A stretch of DNA of 37,589 bases from Parasitella parasitica (lineage: Eukaryota > Mucoromycota > Mucoromycetes > Mucorales > Mucoraceae), in assembly GCA_025201805.1 (NCBI GenBank), contig MU619341.1, positions 54,712-92,300 of the forward strand, in the 5' to 3' direction. The notes under the pieces are model-generated. The model had not been told where the DNA came from. It saw only the letters and a list, made by a program, of their open reading frames with translations, and made no database searches. Shown here piece by piece: positions 21,387 to 29,625 of the stretch; positions within the stretch are counted from its first letter, which is position 1, and each line of letters begins with the position of its first letter. A program made the position numbers and the translations under genes.

Positions 21387-21841
21387 GGCCGAAGCGTAAA
21401 CCTGGCTACCAACAAGGGCATATTCGTAATAAAGGCCCTGCTAAAGACTCAAGCGGGGATATTGCCATTTTAAAGAACGAGAACAGAAGGGAGGGTTGCT
21501 GACATGATTGGACTAGTTTTCACATGGCTCCATCAAAAAAGTGTAGCCATACCTAATGAAAATAGGACAAAGGGCTATATATTACATTGCATACTCACAT
21601 GACAGAGAGCTGTTAGTCTGGGTTCAGTGACAGATTGACGTATTTAGACTGCAGAGTTACCGTGTCTCGTGCTCGAATATAGAAAGTTTAACATTTAATT
21701 TGCTCATCATCTACGATGCAGACCCTCCAATGTCGAAACTTGCATTAATTACCTATATATATTAACACAAAAAAAATATCACAGCATCCTGTCTCTTTTC
21801 CTCTTTTTTTTTCAAGCATTCAATCATTATTCCCTTCCCAA
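21387..21841. promoter_or_regulatory. Divergent promoter region, ABCB8 / F-box gene
   Basis: 455 bp between the two divergent start codons. The F-box side has TATATATATTAA (about 21753-21764) and a C/T-rich leader just before its ATG. No ORF was seen. The exact sites are inferred from position only. Confidence 0.5.
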
Positions 21842-22891
21842 ATGTATATCCAGAAATTACCATTCGAGCTTTTCCATGCGACATTAAACTGTATCGACTC
21901 TCTGCAACAATTAGCAAATTGCAGGTTAGTTTGCAAAAGTTGGAACATAATCACCCAGCAAGTAATGCTCAGCAGAAAGATCAACATCGCAACACCCACT
22001 GTAGCAGGAAAATTGTACAAACATTTGAAAAGAGTTCCTGAATATGGAAAGCTGGTCAAATATATGGATATCGGCATCCACTACCAGTGTTCCCTGTATG
22101 AAAAGCTGTTGGGAATAGCGCTGACACCAAACATGATAGAACTTGAAGGAATAGTCGATAATTGCGTATTTTATGAACTTGTTCTTGCAAAATTAGACAA
22201 ATCGCCGGAAAAGTTTGATAGGCTGAAATGCGTACCCCATCCTATTTTCATTAGCAAGAGCTATTGCAAGTTGGTTCTTGCTTTAAAAGAAAGCTTGGAG
22301 AAGATCTGTATCGGCTATGAAGAAGAACAGTTTGATTTAGCTATGGAATTGACCAGCAACCTAGATGCATTTACGTGCTTGACTACCCTAGACATTCGTA
22401 GTACGACTCTAAGTCTCGATTTGTTGGATCTTGCCATCTCAAAATGCCACCGCCTGTTAAAGTTGTCGCTGGATTTGGATACGGTCTATGTTTGGGATGG
22501 TGGATTGATGCTAGGGGATTGTACAGTTAGTGATTGGATTCTGCAAAATCAGGCGCGCAAGATCCCATCCACATTGGCCATGCTTGAATGTAGTGGCAGT
22601 ATTCCCGAAGTCTTGGAATTTGTCCTTTTCAAATATTCCAAAATTCAACATGCTATAATCCGCATGCCATTCTTCAATCTGCCTTTCCCTCCAATAGATA
22701 ATCTTCTTTGCGTCCTTACTATTGTCACAGAAATCCCTACATTTGAGGTTATGTTTCCTTTTGCTGGAGATGATCTCGACAGAATTTTTGCTCATGTTAA
22801 AAACTGCGACAGAGACATCCAGATGGAGGTTGTGTCTCAAGACCAGTTTACTGTCCATATGACTGGGTGCCATGTAGAAGAAGTAAAATAA
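21842..22891 (+). CDS. F-box protein with LRR-like C-terminal region
   Basis: Intronless, 349 aa. The N-terminus has an F-box (LPFELFHATLNCIDSLQQLA, then CRLVCKSWNIITQQV, about 6-41), which binds Skp1 in SCF ubiquitin ligases. The rest has leucine-rich segments (LTTLDIRSTTLSLDLLDLAI, KCHRLLKLSLDLDTVYVW, STLAMLECSGSIPEVLEFV) resembling degenerate leucine-rich repeats for substrate recognition. Similar F-box/LRR proteins are abundant in mucoralean genomes. The target is unknown. The ATG follows a pyrimidine-rich leader and no alternative start is better. Confidence 0.8.
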   Translation: MYIQKLPFELFHATLNCIDSLQQLANCRLVCKSWNIITQQVMLSRKINIATPTVAGKLYKHLKRVPEYGKLVKYMDIGIHYQCSLYEKLLGIALTPNMIELEGIVDNCVFYELVLAKLDKSPEKFDRLKCVPHPIFISKSYCKLVLALKESLEKICIGYEEEQFDLAMELTSNLDAFTCLTTLDIRSTTLSLDLLDLAISKCHRLLKLSLDLDTVYVWDGGLMLGDCTVSDWILQNQARKIPSTLAMLECSGSIPEVLEFVLFKYSKIQHAIIRMPFFNLPFPPIDNLLCVLTIVTEIPTFEVMFPFAGDDLDRIFAHVKNCDRDIQMEVVSQDQFTVHMTGCHVEEVK

Positions 22892-23503
22892 TACATGTGA
22901 GCAAACCAAACAGGAATTTGTCAGGCACCAGATAGTAATATCGATCACTTTAAAATATAAATTATTGTAGCCTTATTTAATTTGCATAGGCTGGTTTACT
23001 ATAAGCGATTTCATTATCTAGCTGATACTTTATTCTGAAAGCTATGATCCAATATTTGTACATCTGCCCTGGATTTTCAGAAATTGTGTGTAACTGAGTA
23101 ACAAAAGTTTCATAATTACCACTTTGAAGACATTGTTTTCAATTCGTCAAAAAGTAACATCTGCTTGCTCTTTGACCCATAGATTTCTTTTATATTTAAT
23201 GCCTTTGGCTTTATATATTTTCAATTTTCAGTTTTTTTAACTTGTGAAACAGGAAATTTTTGATTTTCAAATAGCCAGAGAATACATGATCTTGGTACAG
23301 AGTCATTCAATTATTAGGTTTATAGAAATTCTTTCGAGATTTTCGTTAGAAATTGATATCATTATAATTGAAAATCGCCAAACGCCTTATTGGATATGCA
23401 ACAAACGTTTCGTAAAAAAGAAAAGACAGCAGTATAAACTTTATTTAAGCCAGGATATTAAACTTACATATAATATTTGGATAGTAATAACATTCTATAT
23501 CTC
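22892..23503. other. AT-rich spacer after the F-box gene
   Basis: A 93-codon plus frame (23244-23525) lacks an ATG at its start and has no recognisable features. It was not called. Confidence 0.4.
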
Positions 23504-23938
23504 ATGCGTCAACATATTCACCTAGTATCGACAACAATGATACACCAAAACCGGCTTCGAAATATCTCTCTTTTTTCAATTTTCCTACTAAAAAAAGACT
23601 CAATTGAGTCCACTTTAATAATTTTTGAATATATACAACTTTTGGCCTGTTCAGGAAGTAAATCTAGTAGAGACGTTCACATTGGCTTCTTGCTACAAGA
23701 TCGTCTTTTAGAGCAAGAGCAGTTGTCAATTAGCTTTAGGAAACAATACAATTTTTACATTTTTACATTACGTGAGCTGGGCTGCACCTTTTCATATAAA
23801 TACCACTACAGCAAGTCTGTTTCGTTTTACGATGCCCAGATGTTTAATTTCATCATCGAGCCACCCTTGTTGATGGCGATCTTTTTAGCAAATAATCATT
23901 CTTCTATAATGATGCTAAATGTTGTGATATCTCCATAA
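23504..23938 (+). CDS. Hypothetical ORF of 144 aa
   Basis: ATG-started frame (MRQHIHLVSTTMIHQNRLRN...), open for 144 codons in AT-rich DNA, which is longer than most chance frames here. Contains LLEQEQLSISFRKQYNFYIF and a hydrophobic end (IIEPPLLMAIFLANNHSS). No domain is recognised. It may be a divergent gene, a decayed copy of an accessory gene, or chance. Confidence 0.3.
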   Translation: MRQHIHLVSTTMIHQNRLRNISLFSIFLLKKDSIESTLIIFEYIQLLACSGSKSSRDVHIGFLLQDRLLEQEQLSISFRKQYNFYIFTLRELGCTFSYKYHYSKSVSFYDAQMFNFIIEPPLLMAIFLANNHSSIMMLNVVISP

Positions 23939-24343
23939 TACTTTCTTCTTTTCGCTACTACTATGGTCTACCGTGTAAAGAAATTGTAGTTGTTGGTCCG
24001 TAAAATCTTCTAAAGATATCATTTATCCTGGATTGGACATAAATATCATCATGCACTGAAGTCAGTTTTATCTGTTGATATCTACCTTGTTCCAATTGTA
24101 TGCGTATACATAAACATTTGGTTACAGAAAACACCAAATTTCGTACGAAAAATGCATATAAAGCAATGTTTTATACTCGTCCCATACCACCATGATCGAA
24201 GCTATCTAATATATACTTGGATACCACTGGGCGACAAATATAGCAAGACTTGTATGTAAAATTAATTAGTTTTTGACTATATACACAGGCTACATTTTGT
24301 ATTATTTACGAAATATTCTGTAAAAATAACGGATTAGTTATTA
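23939..24343. other. Spacer, nothing recognised
   Basis: About 400 bp of AT-rich sequence with no ORF of note on either strand. Confidence 0.4.
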
Positions 24344-24661
24344 TCAATATTTTGGGAGAAACATTTTCTTTGAAATCAATGCTTCATCAGAGCTTTTACT
24401 ATCCTGAAGGTAGGTTACTTTGCTTGACATCCTCTTGTAGGTTCTAAAAAGTATTCTATCCAGGTTCCCTTCAAGCTCTGCTCGTTGATGGTTGATGGCG
24501 TTGTAGTGGATCACTTCCATTGGCACATTATGTCCGCTAAATTTTAAATTNNNNNNNNNNNNNNNNNNNNNNNNNNNNNNNNNNNNNNNNNNNNNNNNNN
24601 NNNNNNNNNNNNNNNNNNNNNNNCATGGTAAGGACAGCTTTTTTTTCTTCTTTTCAGCCAT
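24344..24661 (-). CDS. Hypothetical protein interrupted by an assembly gap
   Basis: Minus-strand frame from an ATG at 24661 (MAEKKKKKLSL) through 73 Ns to a TGA at 24344. The part after the gap is strongly protein-like (NLKFSGHNVPMEVIHYNAIN, AELEGNLDRILFRTYKRM, DSKSSDEALISKKMFLPKY). Continuity across the gap is unknown, so the two sides may belong to different exons or genes. No family is recognised; a repeat-derived (transposon) origin is possible because repeats often cause gaps. Confidence 0.35.
   Translation of the reverse strand: MAEKKKKKLSLPXXXXXXXXXXXXXXXXXXXXXXXXXNLKFSGHNVPMEVIHYNAINHQRAELEGNLDRILFRTYKRMSSKVTYLQDSKSSDEALISKKMFLPKY
24551..24623. other. 73-N assembly gap
   Basis: Unresolved bases within a possible coding region. 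Confidence 0.98.
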
Positions 24662-24788
24662 TGAATTTACTCAATGAGTAGAAATATAGTCTAGATTTAT
24701 GGGCCAAACAAAATGAAAAGGGAGAGCATTGCTTATCACGACAAGTGCTTGGCAAGCCATCAAGCGATTTAAAAGTCATATTGGACAA

Positions 24789-25226
24789 ATGTATGCAATT
24801 CAGTCATTTTTCAGATTAAAAAAAAAAAAAACCAAAAAATTGTTAAACATCATGATTATAGTAAAACAGGTGCTGGACACAATGTTTGAGGAATACTCTA
24901 TGATTGTCAACCAGCTTGGTCTAGTAGAAAACTTACAAAATGAGAAAAACGAGGCAAATATACCGAAAGAAGTGATCCTCTTGAGGAATTGTATTGACAT
25001 GTACGATCAAGAGTATATGGTAAAGGTATGGTGGTATGGTGGTATGGTTATATATATATATATCAGGATGTATGTCTTTAATGTATGCCCAATTTAGGAA
25101 TGTATACGAGGCATTGTTAGTGGGGAAGGGTTCGCTACTCAGCAGCATTTAGCAGGATCTATAGCTCTGTGGAAATCCGAATCTTACCTAGATGAGCAAG
25201 TACAACAGGAAATAAAAAATCTATAA
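24789..25226 (+). CDS. Uncharacterised small helical protein
   Basis: Two exons, up to 25025 and 25098-25226, joined in phase 0 by a 72-nt intron (GTATGG...AATTTAG). The well-supported part begins about 24852 (MIIVKQVLDTMFEEY) and continues LGLVENLQNEKNEANIPKEV, LLRNCIDMYDQEYMVKECI, GEGFATQQHLAGSIALWKSE and YLDEQVQQEIKNL. It is acidic and helical, about 100 aa, without membrane segments. The size and pattern suit a subunit of a nuclear or trafficking complex, but I cannot name the family. The start is uncertain: ATGs at 24789 and 24852 are in frame, and an ATTATAG acceptor next to the latter suggests an upstream exon. Confidence 0.5.
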
Positions 25227-25241
25227 TTACACATTGATATC

Positions 25242-25244
<3 letters not shown>

Positions 25245-25274
<30 letters not shown>
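25245..25274 (+). repeat. (TTA)10 microsatellite containing the PCYT1 stop
   Basis: Ten TTA copies. Read on the minus strand they are ten in-frame TAA codons, the first of which ends the PCYT1 ORF. Confidence 0.95.
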
Positions 25275-25275
<1 letters not shown>

Positions 25276-26392
25276 CGTGAGAATGCTGAATTTAGTGTTG
25301 ACGACCTCTTTATCTCGTCCTGTTCTGACATGGAGATGGGAGTATTTGACCCACTGCTTGATAAAACGGGAGTATTCGCTCCACTGTTAATCAGCCTCCT
25401 TTTGGCCAAAAAATTGCCAACGACCAATTCAGCACCAAACAAACTAGCAAAGTCTGTAATAAAGTTATGGCTCTGGTTCTCCCACATTTCTAAATGGTCA
25501 ATCACTGTAGATCTCACTCTTTCGATGTTCAGTTTTGTTTTGATTTGCTGTTCTTTGAGAAACGAAATGTTCAGATCTTTAGCAGATACGCCGCGCTCTA
25601 GATTTCTTCTGAGGAATTTGTCATAATCACGCACAATACGAGTGATCATGTCTGACGTCGAGATGCCGTCTGTACGTTTGGTGGGTAAGAATTTTCCTTG
25701 GGACTTTACAAAAGCATACACATCTCCAGACTCGGAAGATTGGTAAGGTTCAGCGTCATGTGCTACATAGTCTATTTGATGCTCATCTAAGAACTCCTGT
25801 GCAACAAACCATGGTGCTGCTTCGATTACTTGGTCCACCCATTTGCAATGACGCACCGCTTCATAGCGTTCGACATCGGTCATCACTGTCCTGCCTTTTC
25901 TCTTGTGAGTTTCCTCGTCGTTACACACTATGTTCAATGGTTAATCCTCGACAATTATTGTGGACATGTGTCTTCAAACATTCAAACATGACGAACCTCC
26001 GACTAGTAGATGGACATTTGGAAATGCCCTCTTGGCTTGCTCGAGTGCCTTGGCATGGCCAAAATGAAACATGTCGTATATGCCGTCGCAATAAATTCTG
26101 ACGGGTCTATCTGTCGGTGGCTATGCATCAAATATGGTTAGCGCAAAATGTACCAGCAATGTTGACATACAACATAAACAACCGGTACCTGATTTATCTT
26201 GAAATCGAATCCTTGGGGCAACCGACACGAGTTTAGGTCATCCTCTTCAACATGGTTCATGACTGAAATGTCCGAATGGGTTCTTTTTAGATTGGGCGAA
26301 GCTACAGGCGTCGGAAAGTCTTGTAATTTGCGGAAATGTGTTAGCAGATGTTTGTCGTTGATGCGTGCCCCAATTCCTTGAAAAACAGACAT
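25272..26392 (-). CDS. PCT1: Choline-phosphate cytidylyltransferase
   Basis: Makes CDP-choline from CTP and phosphocholine, the rate-limiting step of the Kennedy pathway for phosphatidylcholine. Three exons on the minus strand: 26392-26189, 26120-25997 and 25927-25272, total 984 nt, 327 aa. The catalytic domain begins [20 protein letters not shown]; the HxGH nucleotide-binding motif is at about 87-90. Then [41 protein letters not shown] and the RTDGISTS motif near 194-201. After SFLKEQQ comes a helical stretch ([27 protein letters not shown]) in the position of the membrane-sensing M helix, then a short Ser-rich tail ([15 protein letters not shown]). The HFGH/RTxGISTS pattern and downstream helix favour phosphocholine over phosphoethanolamine enzymes, which carry two catalytic repeats. 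Divergent from PIG-A. Confidence 0.93.
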
Positions 26393-26714
26393 TACCTTTT
26401 ATGGTATTTTTCGACATGATTGCAGCACTTTATGAAACTGCTTTGAATTGGACCGAATTTTTTTTGTAAAGAAAGAGCGAGAGAAAGAGAGAGAGAAAAG
26501 AAAAGAAAAGAAAAGAAAAGGATGTCCTTGGATGTTTTTGCCAGATATATAGCATCATTTGTTTCTTGTTCAAGATGAGGTTTCGCCATCTAACCAGTCA
26601 CGAGCGTCTCCCAACATAAATTGGGGTTGGGAACATGTCTTTTGGAGTTTATCTTTTTCCGCCTGGGATATAGAGAATCCAAGAGAAACACTATTATTCT
26701 GGTTTATATGCAAC
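26393..26714. promoter_or_regulatory. Shared divergent promoter, PCT1 / PIG-A
   Basis: 322 bp between two start codons. Contains a purine tract of GA and AAAAG repeats (about 26468-26520). No further gene is seen. Sharing of regulatory sites is inferred from spacing. Confidence 0.5.
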
Positions 26715-28348
26715 ATGCTGTATAACATTTGGTAATAATAATAATAATAAAAAAAAGAGGCTTAAATTAGGCTCACAACCCAAGAATTAAACTTGTATTT
26801 TAGCATGGCATCTGACTTTTTTTACCCGAATATGGGTGGAGTGGAAAGCCACTTGTACGAGCTTTCTCAGAGATTGATTCAAAGGGGCCATAAGGTGATA
26901 ATAGTAACGCACGCGTATGGAAACCGAACTGGCGTGCGCTATCTAACCAATGGCCTGAAAGTGTACTACGTCCCAACAAAAGAGATTTACTCTGCTGCAA
27001 CATTGCCTACGATCTACGGGTTTTTCCCGCTCTTCCGAAACATACTGATTCGAGAGTCCATCCAGATAGTTCATGGGCATGGCGCCTTTTCATCGCTGTG
27101 CCACGAAGCTATCATACACAGCAAAACCATGGGATTAAAAGCCGTTTTTACTGATCACTCGTTGTTTGGATTTGCTGACGCATCGTCCATTCTAACAAAC
27201 AAACTGCTAAAATTTTCGCTGAGCGATGTGGACCATGTAATTTGCGTATCGCATACTAGGTAAGAAACCATGCCCTGGGCGTTTGTATCTATGCCACAAG
27301 CCTATTAACAGCAAGGTGGTGGTGGTGGTGGTGGTAGCAAGGAAAACACAGTGCTACGAGCAGCGCTATCGCCGAGACATGTGTCTGTTATACCCAATGC
27401 CGTTGTCGCATCGCAGTTCTTGCCAGATCCCACAGCACCCGATCCCAATTGGATTACAATTGTCGTCATTAGTCGACTTGTATATAGAAAGGGCGTTGAT
27501 TTGTTGATTGCAATCATCCCACGCATATGTGAAATGTACAAGCATGTGCGATTTATTATTGGAGGGGATGGACCTAAACGCATTGATCTGGAGCAGATGC
27601 GAGAAAAACATTTACTGCATGATCGAGTCGAATTACTGGGTCCAATTAAGCACCACGAAGTTCGGAATGTTCTAATTCAGGGCAATATTTTTTTGAATAC
27701 AAGTCTAACGGAAGCGTTCTGTATTGCCATAGTGGAGGCAGCCTGTGCGGGGTGAGTGGACGACGCCGATATTCGTGTGTTTGCCCGCGTAGCTGACATT
27801 TTGCTTGCTTGTGTAGACTGTTGGTTGTCAGCACAAAGGTCGGCGGCGTACCTGAAGTATTGCCCAGTCATATGATCAACTATGCAGGCCCCGAGGAAGA
27901 TGATCTTGTCATAGCTGTGTCAAAGTCCATCCACCAGTACAGGTTTGGCAAAATAGACACCAGTCTGTTCAACGACCAGCTCAAGGAAATGTACAACTGG
28001 TCCAATGTGGCCGAGAGAACCGAAAAAGTGTATGGGTTCGTATACCAAATGAAAAACTCGCCCTTGATTGAGAGACTAAGACGGTATTATGGCTGCGGTG
28101 TGTATGCTGGAAAGATATTCTGCATGGTGATCGCACTAGATTATCTCATCTGGAGATTCTTGGAATGGTTGTTTCCAGTGGAATCTGTAGAAAAAGCGCC
28201 AATGTTCCCATACAAGAAATATCGACACTATTTCCAAAAAAGAAACAGCCCTTATAATAATAGTAACAACAACATTATTCAGCAGACACTCCTCGAAGAA
28301 GTAGAAGAACAAGAAGAAGAAGAACAAGATCTAGATTTTCCTTTTTGA
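26715..28348 (+). CDS. SPT14: GPI N-acetylglucosaminyltransferase catalytic subunit (PIG-A/Gpi3)
   Basis: Transfers GlcNAc from UDP-GlcNAc to phosphatidylinositol at the cytosolic ER face, the first step of GPI-anchor synthesis. Four exons: 26715-26731, 26804-27259, 27338-27751 and 27817-28348, total 1419 nt, 472 aa. The 17-nt first exon supplies MLYNIC, giving [20 protein letters not shown] as in the family (xNICMVSDFFYP). Blocks: [77 protein letters not shown]. The GT4 EX7E motif is in [13 protein letters not shown], followed by VGGVPEVLP. One C-terminal membrane helix ([20 protein letters not shown]) is followed by an unusual Asn-rich and Glu-rich tail. The acceptor of intron 2 directly follows a GGT repeat. 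Confidence 0.95.
27315..27335 (+). repeat. (GGT)7 tract abutting a splice acceptor
   Basis: Seven GGT copies run straight into TAG, the end of PIG-A intron 2 (27337), replacing the usual polypyrimidine tract. Confidence 0.85.
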
Positions 28349-28387
28349 GATTCACCGATCTTGTACATCTTAGAAAGGAAATTCTCT

Positions 28388-29176
28388 TTATTTTTCATTT
28401 TGGCCGACAATAAATAGCTGTCGAGCAGCCAAATAAGCGCTCAGCGATAAGTCTAACCATCTTGTTGCGTTCTGATGTGTGTGAAGTGGCGGCTTTGTCA
28501 CCCATTCGCACATCAGCTTCCACACTTGCACTAAATACTCTGTCATTTGAATCTGGCCAAACAGTATCTTTAGCAGTTTGTCTCTGAATTCGTCCACAAG
28601 GATTGATTTTCCCAGCTTCATGTCCACTTGCAACTGTTCAAATTCATACAGCAGCAGCTTTGGCGCATCGTCTTTGATAGTGATTCTGTCGCAGTATCGC
28701 ATCAGCTCCACAAACACTCTACAAAGCCAAGAGGGTGGAGGGGCAGGCGTCAACGGGTTTAATGGGGTATTTTGTTGCTCTGTCTCTTGCTCTTGCTCTC
28801 CTTGCTCGTCTTGGTCCTCCTCGTCCTCGTCCTCGTCTTCATCTTTGTCACCATCACCATCGCCATGGTCCTCCTCCTCTTGGTAATCGTCCTCCTCATC
28901 ATCGTCACTGCTGCTACTGCTGTGTATAAAGTCTTCAGTGAGAGGCGGTAGTGGCAGATGGTGGTGGTAGTGGTGGTGGTGGTGGTGGTGGTGGTGGTAT
29001 TGGAATCTGCCTGGATCCTCATGTAGCATTTCAGCTAATTCGCTGTAGTTTTGACAGTGTCTTGGTTTAATGTTATTTTGCAGCCGATAGATTTCATTCT
29101 TGATCCATTCGTCCATTGTCACCACGGTACCAGAAATCAGGTCGTTCAGCTTTACGACAGGTGGAGCAAAATTCAT
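28388..29176 (-). CDS. Uncharacterised protein with His and acidic low-complexity insert
   Basis: Single open frame of 262 aa. A conserved-looking N-terminus (MNFAPPVVKLNDLISGTVVT, EWIKNEIYRLQNN, YSELAEMLHEDPGRFQ) is followed by poly-His (from a GGT repeat on the other strand), then a long Asp/Glu run. A well-folded helical C-terminal half has PSWLCRVFVELMRYCDRI, LLLYEFEQLQVDM, EYLVQVWKLMCEWVTKPP and LSLSAYLAARQLFIVGQ. The two ordered halves look like one domain split by a repeat-expanded loop. I do not recognise the family. Convergent with PIG-A: their stops are only about 40 bp apart. An intron removing the low-complexity insert cannot be ruled out. Confidence 0.6.
   Translation of the reverse strand: MNFAPPVVKLNDLISGTVVTMDEWIKNEIYRLQNNIKPRHCQNYSELAEMLHEDPGRFQYHHHHHHHHHYHHHLPLPPLTEDFIHSSSSSDDDEEDDYQEEEDHGDGDGDKDEDEDEDEEDQDEQGEQEQETEQQNTPLNPLTPAPPPSWLCRVFVELMRYCDRITIKDDAPKLLLYEFEQLQVDMKLGKSILVDEFRDKLLKILFGQIQMTEYLVQVWKLMCEWVTKPPLHTHQNATRWLDLSLSAYLAARQLFIVGQNEK
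28959..28999 (+). repeat. GGT trinucleotide repeat coding poly-His on the minus strand
   Basis: Nearly pure GGT (one TAG interruption), read as CAC/His codons by the minus-strand gene, with Tyr at the interruption. Confidence 0.85.
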
Positions 29177-29200
29177 TCTAATAATCGTTTGTTTGTTCAA

Positions 29201-29625
29201 GTGAGGAAACAGAAATTAAATTGTGTATCCCCTTTCTCTTTTATACTAGTTTTTTTTTTTTTTTTTTTTATCTCCCAGCTAGCTTAGCCCTCGCGGCTTG
29301 CTTCGCCTCGTTTTTTGTGTTTATGTCTTGTACGCCCATCTTGTACGCTCTTTCCGTGATCTACAAGTGGTGTCTGCTGCAAGGTCGCAGTCATTGGCCC
29401 TGGCCATGGCTAAAAAGGACATAGAGTGCAATCTCGATACGGTCATGATTTCATAAATACCATATTTTAAAGGTGACAACGTCGTGTTATAGGAGACATA
29501 CAATAATAACACTGTGTACAATTAAAAGTTATTTTGCAAATGGACTAAATGCCAATAAAGTTGGTTTTCAATTTCGCTTTCTTTTCCATTCTTTGGTATT
29601 TTCATTCATTCTTCCAATACGCTGC
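29201..29625. promoter_or_regulatory. Divergent spacer with a less AT-rich island
   Basis: Between two divergent genes. After a long T run (29251-29269), the 29277-29430 segment is clearly less AT-rich. It is open on both strands: minus IT ERAYKMGVQDINTKNEAK to a TAA near 29268, plus a hydrophobic frame. It could hold one exon of a small gene or be conserved promoter DNA. No gene call is supported. Confidence 0.35.

Noticed and set aside
26732-26803. PIG-A start at the exon 2 ATG (26805)
   Set aside because: It would drop the family's leading YNIC residues, and the upstream 17-nt exon joins in the right phase with canonical splice sites.
28578-28929. Ser-rich and His/Arg-rich plus ORFs
   Set aside because: Antisense to the acidic low-complexity insert of the minus-strand gene at 28388-29176.
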